From NCBI RefSeq assembly GCF_003260015.1, contig NZ_QCXS01000002.1, forward strand, positions 2,046,001 through 2,110,000: a DNA stretch of 64,000 bases. Reading direction: 5' to 3'. Position 1 is the first letter of the stretch. The number at the start of each line of letters is the position of its first letter. The stretch is from Nakamurella deserti (lineage in GTDB: Bacteria; Actinomycetota; Actinomycetes; Mycobacteriales; Nakamurellaceae). The notes under the pieces were generated by a model, which did not search any database, was not told the DNA's origin, and saw only the letters and a program-made list of their open reading frames with translations. Both the position numbers and the translations under genes were made by a program. This document shows positions 20,200 through 29,278 of this stretch, piece after piece.

Positions 20200-21090
20200 T
20201 CACTTGATGCCCGTGCGGGCCAGGCCCTGGACGAAGTACCGCTGGAACGCGATGAACAGCACCACGATCGGCAGCACCGAGATGAGGCTGACCGCCATCA
20301 CGGCGCCGTAGTCGGTGCTGTACTGGCTCTGCAGTGACGTCACCAGCCCGATCGGCAGGGTGAACAGCTGCTCGTTGCTGAACAGGGCGATCAGCGGCCA
20401 GGAGAACGCGTTCCACTCGTTCATGAACGTCAGCAGCACGAGTACCGCGATCAGCGGTTTGGCCAGCGGCAGCACGATGGAGAAGAACACCCGCAGCTGC
20501 CCGGCACCGTCGATCCGGGCCGCCTCGATCAGCTCGTCCGGGATGGCCAGGAAGAACTGCCGGGCCAGGAAGATGCCGAACACGGCGGCACTCTCGGGCA
20601 GGATGACCGCCCACAGGTTGCCGTACAGCCCCAGCTCGATGGAGATGCGGAACTGCGGCACCATGATCGACTGGACCGGGATCATCATGGTCGACAGCAG
20701 CACCAGGAACAGGATGTTGCGGCCCCTGAACGGCAGTTTCGCGAAGGCGTAGCCGGCCAGCAGGTTGACCACGACGGTGATGGCGGTGACCGCGACGGCG
20801 ATGATCGCGGAGTTGCCGAACCACGTCCACACCGGGAACCGGTCGAACGGCTTGGTGAAGTTCTCCAGGGTGAAGTTGCGTGGCCAGAGCGACAGGCCGG
20901 GCGCGTACAGGTCCTCGCGGCGCGAGAACGCCGTCATCAGCATCCAGTACAGCGGGAAGAAGATGACCAGCGACGTCCCGGCGGCCAACGCGACCCGCGT
21001 CTTGAAGAACCGGCCCCGGCGGCTCCGGGAGACCCGGCGCACCGGTTCCGGGTGCATCTCCACGGCGCCGGGGGCGGCGAGCATCACCAT
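20200..21090 (-). CDS. Carbohydrate ABC transporter permease (MalG type)
   Basis: A 296-residue inner-membrane permease with six helices. The coupling loop EAARIDGAGQLRVFFSIVLPLAKP is the EAA motif of MalG-like proteins. The start ATG at 21090 overlaps the first permease's TGA by one base (TGATG); another ATG lies two codons downstream. It forms the membrane channel with the preceding MalF-type permease. No ATPase gene lies in this cluster, so a shared MsmK-type ATPase elsewhere is likely. Confidence 0.9.
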   Translation of the reverse strand: MVMLAAPGAVEMHPEPVRRVSRSRRGRFFKTRVALAAGTSLVIFFPLYWMLMTAFSRREDLYAPGLSLWPRNFTLENFTKPFDRFPVWTWFGNSAIIAVAVTAITVVVNLLAGYAFAKLPFRGRNILFLVLLSTMMIPVQSIMVPQFRISIELGLYGNLWAVILPESAAVFGIFLARQFFLAIPDELIEAARIDGAGQLRVFFSIVLPLAKPLIAVLVLLTFMNEWNAFSWPLIALFSNEQLFTLPIGLVTSLQSQYSTDYGAVMAVSLISVLPIVVLFIAFQRYFVQGLARTGIK

Positions 21091-22046
21091 CAGCCGACCT
21101 CGTCCCGGTTGCGGTTGAACTTCCACTGACCGGCGGTCAGCAGCATCGAGATGACGAAGATGACCACACCGATGGCGGCGGCGTAGCCGAGCTGTCCGGG
21201 CCCGTGGTCGTCGAAGCCCATCCGGTAGGCGTAGGTGACGACCATCGTGGTGGAGAAGTTGGGCCCGCCGGCGGTCATCGCGTAGACGGTGTCGAAGATC
21301 TGGAACGAGTACAGCAGGTTCATGATCAGCAGGAAGAACGTCGACGGACCGAGCAGCGGGAAGGTGATGCTGCGGAACCGCCGCCAGCCCGAGGCCCCGT
21401 CGACCTCGGCGGCCTCGAGCACCGCCGGATCGACGCCCTGCAGGCCCGCCAGGTAGATGATCATGTCGAATCCGACGCGTTGCCACAGGGTCACGATGAT
21501 CACCGAGACCATCGCCCACGTGCCGTCGGACTGCCAGGCCGGCCCGGTCAGGCCGAACAGCGCGAGGAACTTGTTCACGAAACCGTTGAACTGGTCGAAC
21601 ATCCACGCACCCAGCACGCCGGTCGCCACGCTGGAGATGACCAGCGGCAGGAAGATGATCGACCGCCAGAAGGTGCGCAACGGCATCACACCGTTGAGCA
21701 GCACCGCGATGGCCAGGCCCAGCGCCATCCCGACCGGGACGGTGAACACGGTGAACACGACCGTGTTGCGCAGCGTCTCCCAGAACACCGCGTCCTGGGC
21801 CAAGGCGATGTAGTTGTTCACCCCCAGCCAGGTGGCCTTGCCCAGCGACCCCAGCCGCTGGAAGCTGATGACCACCGCGAGCACCAGCGGCACCAGCAGG
21901 AACACCAGGGCGAGCAGCAGGTTGGGCAACAGGAAACCACCGGCGGCCAGGACCGTGCCCAGCCGTGCCCGGTTCCGGGGCCCCCTCCGCGGTTCGGGTG
22001 CTGCCGCGAGGCCCGCCGCCTCGGTCAGCCCGGTGGTGGTGCTCAG
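21090..22046 (-). CDS. Carbohydrate ABC transporter permease (MalF type), probable CTG start
   Basis: A 318-residue permease if started at CTG 22046. Helices begin at about residue 28 (GTVLAAGGFLLPNLLLALVFLL) and the EAA loop is EAAEVDGASGWRRFRSITFPLL. Between the family-like region and the upstream binding-protein stop there is no in-frame ATG, GTG or TTG. The CTG at 22046 overlaps the upstream TGA as CTGA, imitating the ATGA coupling used elsewhere here. A much earlier start would overlap the binding-protein gene by 300 nt with implausible sequence. The product is certain; the start codon is an inference. Confidence 0.85.
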   Translation of the reverse strand: MSTTTGLTEAAGLAAAPEPRRGPRNRARLGTVLAAGGFLLPNLLLALVFLLVPLVLAVVISFQRLGSLGKATWLGVNNYIALAQDAVFWETLRNTVVFTVFTVPVGMALGLAIAVLLNGVMPLRTFWRSIIFLPLVISSVATGVLGAWMFDQFNGFVNKFLALFGLTGPAWQSDGTWAMVSVIIVTLWQRVGFDMIIYLAGLQGVDPAVLEAAEVDGASGWRRFRSITFPLLGPSTFFLLIMNLLYSFQIFDTVYAMTAGGPNFSTTMVVTYAYRMGFDDHGPGQLGYAAAIGVVIFVISMLLTAGQWKFNRNRDEVG

Positions 22047-23413
22047 GAGCCCAGGGCCTGGTTGACGCCCTGGGCGAGGGCGGCGAGGGTGTCCTCGGTG
22101 GATTGGCCGTTGAACGCCAGCTCCAGCTGGTCGGCCAGGATCGTGTTGATCGAGTTGAACGTGGGCAGCGTCGACTCCGCCACGATCCGGTCGGAGATGG
22201 TGGTCGCCTGCTGCGCGCAGATGGTGACGACGTCCGGCCGGTAGACGTACTCCAGCTCGGCGGTGGCCAGCGACTGCAGCGTGGGCAGCTCGATGGCCTG
22301 CTCGCAGAAGTACTTCATCATGTCCTCGGAGACCAGGAAACGCAGCCACGCGGCGGCCAGGTCGGCGTTGGCCGAGTCCCGCCGGGCGACGATGGCGTTG
22401 CCGCCGAGGTCCGCGGCGGCACCGACGTCGCGCGGCAGGTAGGTGGCCTTCCAGTCGCCCTTGTAGCCGTCCTTCGGGTCGGCGATGCCGGGCACCAGGA
22501 AGTCACCGATCATCGCCATCGGCACGGTCTGGGACAGGAAGAAGCTGTCGGAGTACTGGCTGGTTTTGATCTTGGCCGTCGGCGGGACCCAGCTCTTCTC
22601 GAAGAAACCCTTGGTGAAGTCGAGCGCCTTGGTGGCCGGGTCGGACGGGATCGCCGCCTTGGTCAGGTCGTCGGTGAGCAGCGTGCCACCGGCCTGGTAC
22701 AGGAAGGACAACCAGCGGAAGGCGCCGGCCTGGGTCCACGGATAGGCGAACGGGAACTTCGTCTCGGGCAGCGAGGCACGCAGCTTGGTCGCGACCTCGG
22801 AGAACTCGTCCCAGGTCCAGGCGCTCTCCAGGGAGTCCGGCACCGAGGTGATGCCGGCGGTCTCGAACGCCGCGGTGTCGTAGATGACGCAGCTGGTGTC
22901 GGTCTGGTGCGGCACGCCGTAGGGGACGCCGTTGAACTTGACGGCGTTCCACAGGGCGGGCAGGAACGCCTCGGTCTCGGCGGTGGTGAAGTACGGCGTC
23001 ATGTCCAGCAGCAGCTCCTCGCTGGAGTACTTGCCGATGGTCGTGTAGTCGACGCGGAACACGTCGGGGGCGTTGCCGGCCTGGAACCCGCGGTCGATAC
23101 CGGAGAAGAAACCGTCGTACGGCGAAACCTTGAACTCCACGGTGGCGCCCGGGTTGGCCGCCTCGAACTTCTCCTTGGCGTAGCTGAAACCCTTCAGCTC
23201 GCCCTCACTGCCGCCCCAGAACGCGAACGTGATGGTGCCGGTGGGGGTGCTGGACGGACTCGCCTTGGCCCCGGCGGACTCGGTGCTGCCGGTCTGGCCG
23301 CCCGCGGCGGGCGGGCCGCCGACGCCGGTGCTCTCGTCGGAGCAGGCCGCGAGGCCGAGCAGGGCAGCGCTGCCGAGCGAGGTCTGGATGAAGGAACGAC
23401 GGGAAAGCGGCAT
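22043..23413 (-). CDS. Sugar ABC transporter substrate-binding lipoprotein (family 1), Tat signal
   Basis: A 456-residue extracellular binding protein. The N-terminus MPLSRRSFIQTSLGSAALLG has a twin-arginine motif (SRRSF) and then lipobox LAAC with Cys24, so it is probably exported folded and lipidated. The mature part starts TGTITFAFWGGSEGELKGF, typical of family-1 sugar binders. First gene of a minus-strand importer operon. The ligand is not evident; the NodB-like gene in the operon hints at an amino-sugar or polysaccharide breakdown product. Confidence 0.9.
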   Translation of the reverse strand: MPLSRRSFIQTSLGSAALLGLAACSDESTGVGGPPAAGGQTGSTESAGAKASPSSTPTGTITFAFWGGSEGELKGFSYAKEKFEAANPGATVEFKVSPYDGFFSGIDRGFQAGNAPDVFRVDYTTIGKYSSEELLLDMTPYFTTAETEAFLPALWNAVKFNGVPYGVPHQTDTSCVIYDTAAFETAGITSVPDSLESAWTWDEFSEVATKLRASLPETKFPFAYPWTQAGAFRWLSFLYQAGGTLLTDDLTKAAIPSDPATKALDFTKGFFEKSWVPPTAKIKTSQYSDSFFLSQTVPMAMIGDFLVPGIADPKDGYKGDWKATYLPRDVGAAADLGGNAIVARRDSANADLAAAWLRFLVSEDMMKYFCEQAIELPTLQSLATAELEYVYRPDVVTICAQQATTISDRIVAESTLPTFNSINTILADQLELAFNGQSTEDTLAALAQGVNQALGS

Positions 23414-23524
23414 GGGATCAGGGATCTCCTGGTTCGATCTCGGGTGGCGTCGGTGGCATTCAGGTCCGCGGGGTGGCTACCGCGGGGCGTGCGGCGGTGG
23501 ATGCACTCCGCGGTGGAACAGACC

Positions 23525-24982
23525 TCACGGCAGGGCCGCGAGCCGTTGCACGGCGTGCCGGCGGGGCTCGCGGTACAGCGGGTACAGCTCGCCGACGGTC
23601 GCGTCGACGACGGTGCGGTCCACCCACACCGGGCCGCCCAGCCGTTCTGTCGCGTCGGGAGTCAGGTGCAGCGGCAGCTGGGCGGCGGTGCGGGGGGTGC
23701 CGCGCCCGACCAGGGGGCTGCCGCGGTCGAGGAGCCGGCGGGCGACCCGCTCGCCGATCCGCAGGTACGACAGCGTCTCCACCTCCAGGCCCGGGGCCAG
23801 CACCTTCGCGGTGACGATGCCGCCGGCGCGGCCGGTGGCGACCAGCACGTCGAAACCGGCCAGCCGTTCGAGCATCAGGTCGAGCAGGTCGGCCGGGGTG
23901 GCGTGGCGTGACGGGTCACCGGCGGGCAGCTCGGCGAGGTCGACGGTGCGGGTGACGTGCAGCAGGGTCGGTTCGAGCAGGGCCCGGAGTCGTGCGGCGG
24001 GCATCTCCGACCAGGCCCGCATGGTCTCCAACGCGCGCGGTTCCTGGGGTCCGACGGACAGGGTGAGCTCGTGCGCCCAGTAGTCGGGCAGCAGCCGCTC
24101 CACGTCGGCGGCCGGACCGAAGGCGAACGCCTTGCGCGCGCGGGAGGAGGCGTACTCGAGCAGCGCCTTGCCGATGGCGACCTGGGGGTCGGGGTGGGCG
24201 GCCTCCCCCATCGAGGCGATGGCCGTCGCCGGGGCGTCCGGGTCGGTGTCGGCCGCGGCCACGTAGACGACGGTGGCGAACTCCGTCGAGGCCAGTTTGA
24301 CCACCGGCTCGATCCCGACCGAGCGGAGCCGCTGCAGGGCCCGCCGGGCGGCCGGGTCGGTGAGGCCGGCGAGATCCAGCGCGACGCCCTGGTCCAGGGC
24401 CCGGAACGACACCGTGTCGCCGTCCCGTTGGACGAGCTCCAGGAGCGCGTGCCCGACCGCGCGGTCCAGGGTGTCGCCCGCCCCCAGACCGTTGCTGATC
24501 GGGGTGACGAGCGGCTCGTAGCCCGCGGGCAGCCCGGCGCCGGACGACGCGACGAACTCGACCGGGACGAGTACCTCCTCGCCGGTGCGGTGCCGGGTCA
24601 TCGGCACCCAGGCGCGGCGCATGCCGGGCGTGTACGGCGAACCGGCCGGCAGGGTCAGCGTCACGGGATCGACGGCGGTCGGGCGCAGGTCGTCGTAGGA
24701 GCCCCAGGTGACCGGCAGGGCGGCGACCGCCTCGGCCATGACGACCTGCTCGGCCAGCTCGCCGAGGGCGCCGATCGCGGCGGCGTCACCGGTGGTGCCG
24801 TAACCCACCCCGTTCGCGGCGTGGCCGTCGGGGGACTCCCACCCGGCCGTCGCGACCGGGATGCCGGTGCGGTCGAATCCGTCCAGGCGGTGCTCGGTGA
24901 GCGAGCCCGACGCCGACAGCGCCGCCCGGTAGGCGGCGAGCACACCTGCGGTGGCGTCCGTGGCGGTGGTTCCGTCGGTCAT
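23525..24982 (-). CDS. YcaO-domain protein (ATP-dependent backbone-amide activating fold)
   Basis: A 485-residue YcaO family protein; characterised members use ATP to phosphorylate peptide amides for azoline or thioamide formation, or assist RimO. Family landmarks: GELAEQVVMAEA at 74-85, SNGLGAG at 163-169 and HALLELVQRDG at 178-188 (acidic/Arg residues of the ATP-Mg site). The protein ends ...RRHAVQRLAALP, without the PxPxP tail of azoline cyclodehydratases. The ATG at 24982 has GAGGAGT upstream. No precursor peptide, dehydrogenase, TfuA or E1-like partner is visible nearby, so it is an orphan; its substrate is unknown. The sugar importer follows 111 nt downstream. Confidence 0.8.
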   Translation of the reverse strand: MTDGTTATDATAGVLAAYRAALSASGSLTEHRLDGFDRTGIPVATAGWESPDGHAANGVGYGTTGDAAAIGALGELAEQVVMAEAVAALPVTWGSYDDLRPTAVDPVTLTLPAGSPYTPGMRRAWVPMTRHRTGEEVLVPVEFVASSGAGLPAGYEPLVTPISNGLGAGDTLDRAVGHALLELVQRDGDTVSFRALDQGVALDLAGLTDPAARRALQRLRSVGIEPVVKLASTEFATVVYVAAADTDPDAPATAIASMGEAAHPDPQVAIGKALLEYASSRARKAFAFGPAADVERLLPDYWAHELTLSVGPQEPRALETMRAWSEMPAARLRALLEPTLLHVTRTVDLAELPAGDPSRHATPADLLDLMLERLAGFDVLVATGRAGGIVTAKVLAPGLEVETLSYLRIGERVARRLLDRGSPLVGRGTPRTAAQLPLHLTPDATERLGGPVWVDRTVVDATVGELYPLYREPRRHAVQRLAALP

Positions 24983-25219
24983 CGCACTCCTCGTCACGAC
25001 ATCCGCCGTGCGGCGGAGGTGGCACGGCGGATGATGCCCGTAAAGGCCGAGGCTGTAAACCGCGTGACGGGTGGTGCACGGGTGCTGTCTGTGCCACCGG
25101 GTCGTGACCGGGAGTCGGCGGGCGTGACGGCGCGGTACCGGACGTCCGACCGCCGCACCGGGACCCGTGCCGCCCACCGGGCGGGGCTCGGCGGACGGTC
25201 TGTGTGTCCGCCCCGACCG

Positions 25220-26029
25220 TCAGCCGGCGTAGTCCACGACCACCGGGGCGTGGTCGGAGATGCGTGCGTCGAACGACGCCTCCCGGTCGACCCGGCCGCG
25301 GACGGCGCGCGCGGCGAGACCGGGTGTGGCGAGGTGGTGGTCGATCCGCCAGCCGGCGTCGGCGTCCCACGCGGAGGTCCGCCACGACCACCAGGTGTAG
25401 GGCCCGTCCTGGTCGGGATGCAGTCGCCGCAGCACGTCCACCAGCCCGGCCGACGACTGCAGCGCGGCCAGCCACGCGCGCTCCACCGGGAGGAACCCGG
25501 GGGCCTTCTGGTAGCGCTTCCACCAGCGCAGATCCGCCGTCGTCTCGGCGATGTTGTAGTCGCCGCAGACCAGGAACTCGCGTCCGGCCGCCACCGACGA
25601 CGCGGCCCGCCGGGTCACGTGCGCGGCGAACTCGGTCATGAACGCCAGCTTGTTGTCCAGCACCGGTCCGGCCTTGTCGCCCTTGGGCAGGTACAGGCTG
25701 GCCACCGTCAGGCCGGGCAGGTCGACCTCCAGATACCGCCCCTGGCGGTCGAATTCCGACGACCCCGGCGTGCCGAACCCGACCCGGACATCCGAGGGCT
25801 CGTCACGGCTGAGGACGGCGACGCCGGCCCGGCCCGGTTGGTGTCCCTCGTGGTAGCTCAGGTGGTAGCCGTCCACCGCCTCCGGCGGGATCGCGGCGAG
25901 CGGGGAGCGCACCTCCTGTAGGCAGACGACGTCCGGTGCGGTGGCCGTCTGCCACCCGACATAGCCGCGCCGCACCGCCGCCCGGATGCCGTTGACATTC
26001 ACGGAGGCGATGCGGCGCGGTGGTGCCAC
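25220..26029 (-). CDS. xthA: Exodeoxyribonuclease III / AP endonuclease
   Basis: A 269-residue EEP-fold nuclease of base-excision repair, cutting 5' of abasic sites and digesting 3' ends. Motifs: SVNVNGIR near the start, LQEV with Glu39, CGDYNIA (Asp/Asn pair), the WRIDHHLATPGL segment and the C-terminal SDHAPVV catalytic His. Length is normal. The start is a GTG at 26029, 19 nt after the icd stop, with only a weak ribosome-binding site. Confidence 0.92.
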   Translation of the reverse strand: MAPPRRIASVNVNGIRAAVRRGYVGWQTATAPDVVCLQEVRSPLAAIPPEAVDGYHLSYHEGHQPGRAGVAVLSRDEPSDVRVGFGTPGSSEFDRQGRYLEVDLPGLTVASLYLPKGDKAGPVLDNKLAFMTEFAAHVTRRAASSVAAGREFLVCGDYNIAETTADLRWWKRYQKAPGFLPVERAWLAALQSSAGLVDVLRRLHPDQDGPYTWWSWRTSAWDADAGWRIDHHLATPGLAARAVRGRVDREASFDARISDHAPVVVDYAG

Positions 26030-26048
26030 GGTCGGACTGCTCGGGGGA

Positions 26049-27266
26049 CTACTTCAACCGGGTCTGCAGGTTGGCGTCCAGCGAGTCCAGGAAGTCCTCG
26101 GTGGTCTGCCACTGCTGGTCCGGCCCGACCAGGGCGGCGAGGTCCTTGGTCATCTTGCCGCTCTCGACGGTCTTGATGACGACGTCCTCCAGCGCCTCGG
26201 CGAAGCCGGTGACCTCGGGGGTCGAGTCGAGCTTGCCGCGGTGCTTGAGGCCACCGGTCCAGGCGAAGATCGACGCGATCGGGTTGGTCGAGGTCGGCTT
26301 GCCCTGCTGGTGCTGCCGGTAGTGCCGGGTGACGGTGCCGTGCGCGGCCTCCGCCTCCACGGTGCTGCCGTCGGGGGTCATCAGGACCGAGGTCATCAGA
26401 CCCAGCGAGCCGAAGCCCTGCGCCACGGTGTCGGACTGCACGTCACCGTCGTAGTTCTTGCAGGCCCAGACGTAGCCGCCCTCCCACTTCATGGCCGAGG
26501 CGACCATGTCGTCGATGAGGCGGTGCTCGTAGGTGAGGCCGGCGGCGTCGAACTGGTCCTTGTACTCGGCGGCGAACACGTCGGCGAAGATGTCCTTGAA
26601 CTGGCCGTCGTAGGCCTTCAGGATCGTGTTCTTGGTGCTCAGGTACACCGGGTAGTTGCGCTGCAGGCCGTAGGCGAACGACGCGCGGGCGAAGTCGGCG
26701 ATCGACTTGTTGAAGTTGTACATGCCCATCGCCACGCCGCCCTCGGCCGGCATGTCGACGACCTGGAACTCCATCGGCTCGCCACCGTCGGCCGGGGTCC
26801 AGCTGATGGTGACCTTGCCGGCACCCGGGACCTTGAAGTTGGTCGCCTTGTACTGGTCGCCGTGGGCGTGACGGCCGATGACGATTGGCTTCGTCCAGCC
26901 CGGGACCAGCCGCGGAACGTTGGAGATGATGATCGGCTCGCGGAAGACCACGCCGCCGAGGATGTTGCGGATGGTGCCGTTGGGCGAGACCCACATCTTC
27001 TTGAGGCCGAACTCCTGCACCCGGGCCTCGTCGGGGGTGATGGTGGCGCACTTGACGCCGACACCGTGGGTCTTGATCGCGTTCGCGGCGTCGATGGTGA
27101 TCTGGTCGTCGGTCGCGTCGCGGCTCTGGATGCTCAGGTCGTAGTACGCCAGGTCCACATCCAGGTACGGCAGGATCAACTTCTCCTTGATGAACTCCCA
27201 GATGATGCGGGTCATCTCGTCGCCGTCGATCTCGACGACAGTGCCCTGGACCTTGATCTTCGCCAT
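26049..27266 (-). CDS. icd: NADP-dependent isocitrate dehydrogenase (homodimeric, eukaryote-like type)
   Basis: A 405-residue TCA enzyme converting isocitrate to 2-oxoglutarate with NADPH. It starts [20 protein letters not shown] and has [20 protein letters not shown] (substrate Ser/Arg) and the NADP-site region [14 protein letters not shown]. This is the short homodimeric form, not the 740-residue monomeric form seen in some actinobacteria. ATG at 27266 follows GAGAGGAG at 11 nt. TAGGCT at 27318-27323 could be its -10 box, but I see no matching -35. Confidence 0.95.
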   Translation of the reverse strand: MAKIKVQGTVVEIDGDEMTRIIWEFIKEKLILPYLDVDLAYYDLSIQSRDATDDQITIDAANAIKTHGVGVKCATITPDEARVQEFGLKKMWVSPNGTIRNILGGVVFREPIIISNVPRLVPGWTKPIVIGRHAHGDQYKATNFKVPGAGKVTISWTPADGGEPMEFQVVDMPAEGGVAMGMYNFNKSIADFARASFAYGLQRNYPVYLSTKNTILKAYDGQFKDIFADVFAAEYKDQFDAAGLTYEHRLIDDMVASAMKWEGGYVWACKNYDGDVQSDTVAQGFGSLGLMTSVLMTPDGSTVEAEAAHGTVTRHYRQHQQGKPTSTNPIASIFAWTGGLKHRGKLDSTPEVTGFAEALEDVVIKTVESGKMTKDLAALVGPDQQWQTTEDFLDSLDANLQTRLK

Positions 27267-27444
27267 GAGTTGCGCGACTCCTCTCGACTGCGCCCACCGC
27301 GCGGCGGCGCGCCGTCGAGCCTAGTGCGTGCTCCGACGGCGCCTCGACCCGGAGCGGCGGCGGCCGCGCGATCTTGCTGTGACCTGCGTCTGATTGGATT
27401 CCCTGCGCAGCCGCAGCTTCTGTGCACAGGGGGAATGACAGGGC

Positions 27445-27915
27445 ATGAAGAAACCGCTCGCGATCCCGGACCGGCAGATGGACGCCTGGGTGCTGTTCGT
27501 GCACGCCCACGCGCGGCTGATGGCCCGTCTTGGCGCCGATCTAGACGCCGCCCACGAGGTGCCGCTGGGCACGTACGACGTGCTGGTGCAGCTGAGCCAG
27601 TGCGGCGGCAAGCTCCGTCTGAAGGATCTGCTGGACCGGGTCATCCTCAGCCAGCCGGGGCTGTCCCGGCGGGTGGAGCGGCTGGAGGCGGCGGGTCTCG
27701 TCGAACGCCGGCCCGACCCGAACGACGGTCGCGGGGTCGTGGTGGTGCTCACCCGCGCCGGCCGCTACGCGCTGCGGTCGGCGGCGGTGGTGCACATGGC
27801 AGGCATCGACCGGGAGTTCACCCACGACCTCACCGACGAGGAGGCCGAAGTGCTGATCCGGGTGTTCAGCCGGATGCTGCCCGCCGACGTGGACCGGGCG
27901 CAGCTCACCGCCTGA
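27445..27915 (+). CDS. MarR family transcriptional regulator
   Basis: A 156-residue winged-helix regulator. The core LRLKDLLDRVILSQPGLSRRVERLEAAGLVERRPDPNDGRGVVVVLT (helix-turn-helix, recognition helix and Arg/Asp wing) is typical. The N-terminal dimerisation helix carries an AHARLMARLGADLDA-type sequence. It is divergent from icd with 178 bp between them, so the shared region may hold its operator, though no clear palindrome is evident. Ligand and regulon unknown. Confidence 0.88.
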   Translation: MKKPLAIPDRQMDAWVLFVHAHARLMARLGADLDAAHEVPLGTYDVLVQLSQCGGKLRLKDLLDRVILSQPGLSRRVERLEAAGLVERRPDPNDGRGVVVVLTRAGRYALRSAAVVHMAGIDREFTHDLTDEEAEVLIRVFSRMLPADVDRAQLTA

Positions 27916-27927
27916 CCGGACGTCCGG

Positions 27928-28188
27928 TCACTCGAGCAGCACCAGCCACATGACCGCCCCGCCGAGGGCGGTGCAGAACGCGACGTCGAAGCCCCGCGAC
28001 CGGACGGCGAGCGGACCCAGCCGTTCGGCGGGCAGCAGCAGCCGCATGCCCGCGGTGAGCAGCAGCGCGGCCGCGAGGACGGTGGACCCGCGACGGAACC
28101 GGGACATCGCGACGAGGGTCACCGCGGCGATCAGCAGCGCACCCACGACCAGGAACGGCACGGCGTTGCGGATGCTCCGGCGGGCCAT
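27928..28188 (-). CDS. DUF3017 family membrane protein
   Basis: An 86-residue protein with three hydrophobic segments (about 7-25, 32-50, 65-84), matching DUF3017, which in actinobacteria is commonly found directly after folD. I use the ATG at 28188; a TTG at 28200 in the same frame would add four residues, and neither has a clear ribosome-binding site. It ends 12 nt from the convergent marR gene. Function unknown. Confidence 0.75.
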   Translation of the reverse strand: MARRSIRNAVPFLVVGALLIAAVTLVAMSRFRRGSTVLAAALLLTAGMRLLLPAERLGPLAVRSRGFDVAFCTALGGAVMWLVLLE

Positions 28189-28212
28189 CGGTGCGGTCAA
28201 CGCCCGGCGAGG

Positions 28213-29070
28213 TCAGACACCGGCGACCCGGCGCTCGGCCGCGGTCACCACGTTCGTCTGCAGCATCGCCCGCGTCATCGGGCCGACGCCACCCGGCATC
28301 GGGGCGATCCAGCCGGCGACCTCCCGCACGTCCGGGTGCACGTCGCCGACGAGACCGGCGTCGGTGCGGGTGATCCCGACGTCCAGCACGGCGGCGCCGG
28401 GCTTGACCATGTCCGCGGTGACGATGCCGGGCACACCGGCGGCGGCGACGACGATGTCGGCCCCGCGCACCTCGGCGGCCAGGTCGCGGGTCCCGGTGTG
28501 GCACAGCGTCACGGTGGCGTTCTCCGAACGGCGGGTGAGCAGCAGCCCGAGCGGCCGGCCGACGGTGACGCCGCGGCCGATGATGACGGCCTTCGCGCCG
28601 TCGATGGGGACGCCGTGGGCGCGCAGCAGGGCGACCGCCCCGGCCGGCGTGCACGGCAGCGGACCGGGCTCGCCGAGCACCAGCCGGCCCAGGTTGACCG
28701 GGTGCAGGCCGTCCGCGTCCTTGTCGGGGTCGATCGCCTCCAGCACCTCGCCGGCCTGCAGGTGTGCCGGCAGCGGGAGCTGGACGATGTAGCCGTCGCA
28801 CGCCGGGTCGGCGTTGAGCTCGGCGATCACCTCGAGCAGGGCGGCCTGGCTGAGGTCGGCCGGCAGGTCGCGGCGGATCGAGTGCACACCGATGCCGGCG
28901 GAGTCCGCGTGCTTGCCGCGGACGTAGGCCGCCGAGCCGGGGTCGTCACCGACGATCACCGTGGCCAGCCCCGGGGTGTGCCCGGCGGCGGTCAGGGCCG
29001 CCACCCGCTTCCGCAGGTCCGCGAACATCCGTTCGCGCAACGCCTTGCCGTCGAGGAGGGTCGCAGTCAC
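28213..29070 (-). CDS. folD: Bifunctional methylenetetrahydrofolate dehydrogenase/cyclohydrolase
   Basis: A 285-residue enzyme interconverting 5,10-methylene- and 10-formyl-THF. The Lys of [13 protein letters not shown], the PLPAHL segment ([10 protein letters not shown]), [14 protein letters not shown] and the C-terminal [12 protein letters not shown] are the family signatures. Two GTG codons compete: the one at 29076 lies almost on top of GGAAGGA, the one at 29070 is 7 nt from it, so I choose 29070. It supplies formyl-THF for PurN and PurH, encoded 5 kb away. Confidence 0.94.
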   Translation of the reverse strand: MTATLLDGKALRERMFADLRKRVAALTAAGHTPGLATVIVGDDPGSAAYVRGKHADSAGIGVHSIRRDLPADLSQAALLEVIAELNADPACDGYIVQLPLPAHLQAGEVLEAIDPDKDADGLHPVNLGRLVLGEPGPLPCTPAGAVALLRAHGVPIDGAKAVIIGRGVTVGRPLGLLLTRRSENATVTLCHTGTRDLAAEVRGADIVVAAAGVPGIVTADMVKPGAAVLDVGITRTDAGLVGDVHPDVREVAGWIAPMPGGVGPMTRAMLQTNVVTAAERRVAGV

Positions 29071-29278
29071 CGCCACATCCTTCCACGGCGGTCCGGCCGG
29101 TCCGGGCAGGTCGGCCGGCTACGCCCGTCGGAAGCGTCCCGGTGCGGGCGTCGGGCCGCCGGTGGGTCGGGCCCGGTACGACGTCAGGTGCAGGTGGCGG
29201 GCGCAACCCACCCCGGGATCGCGGCCGGGCAGGCCCCCGGTGGGCCGAGCGGTGATCACATGCGGCGCGGGGCCGGGC

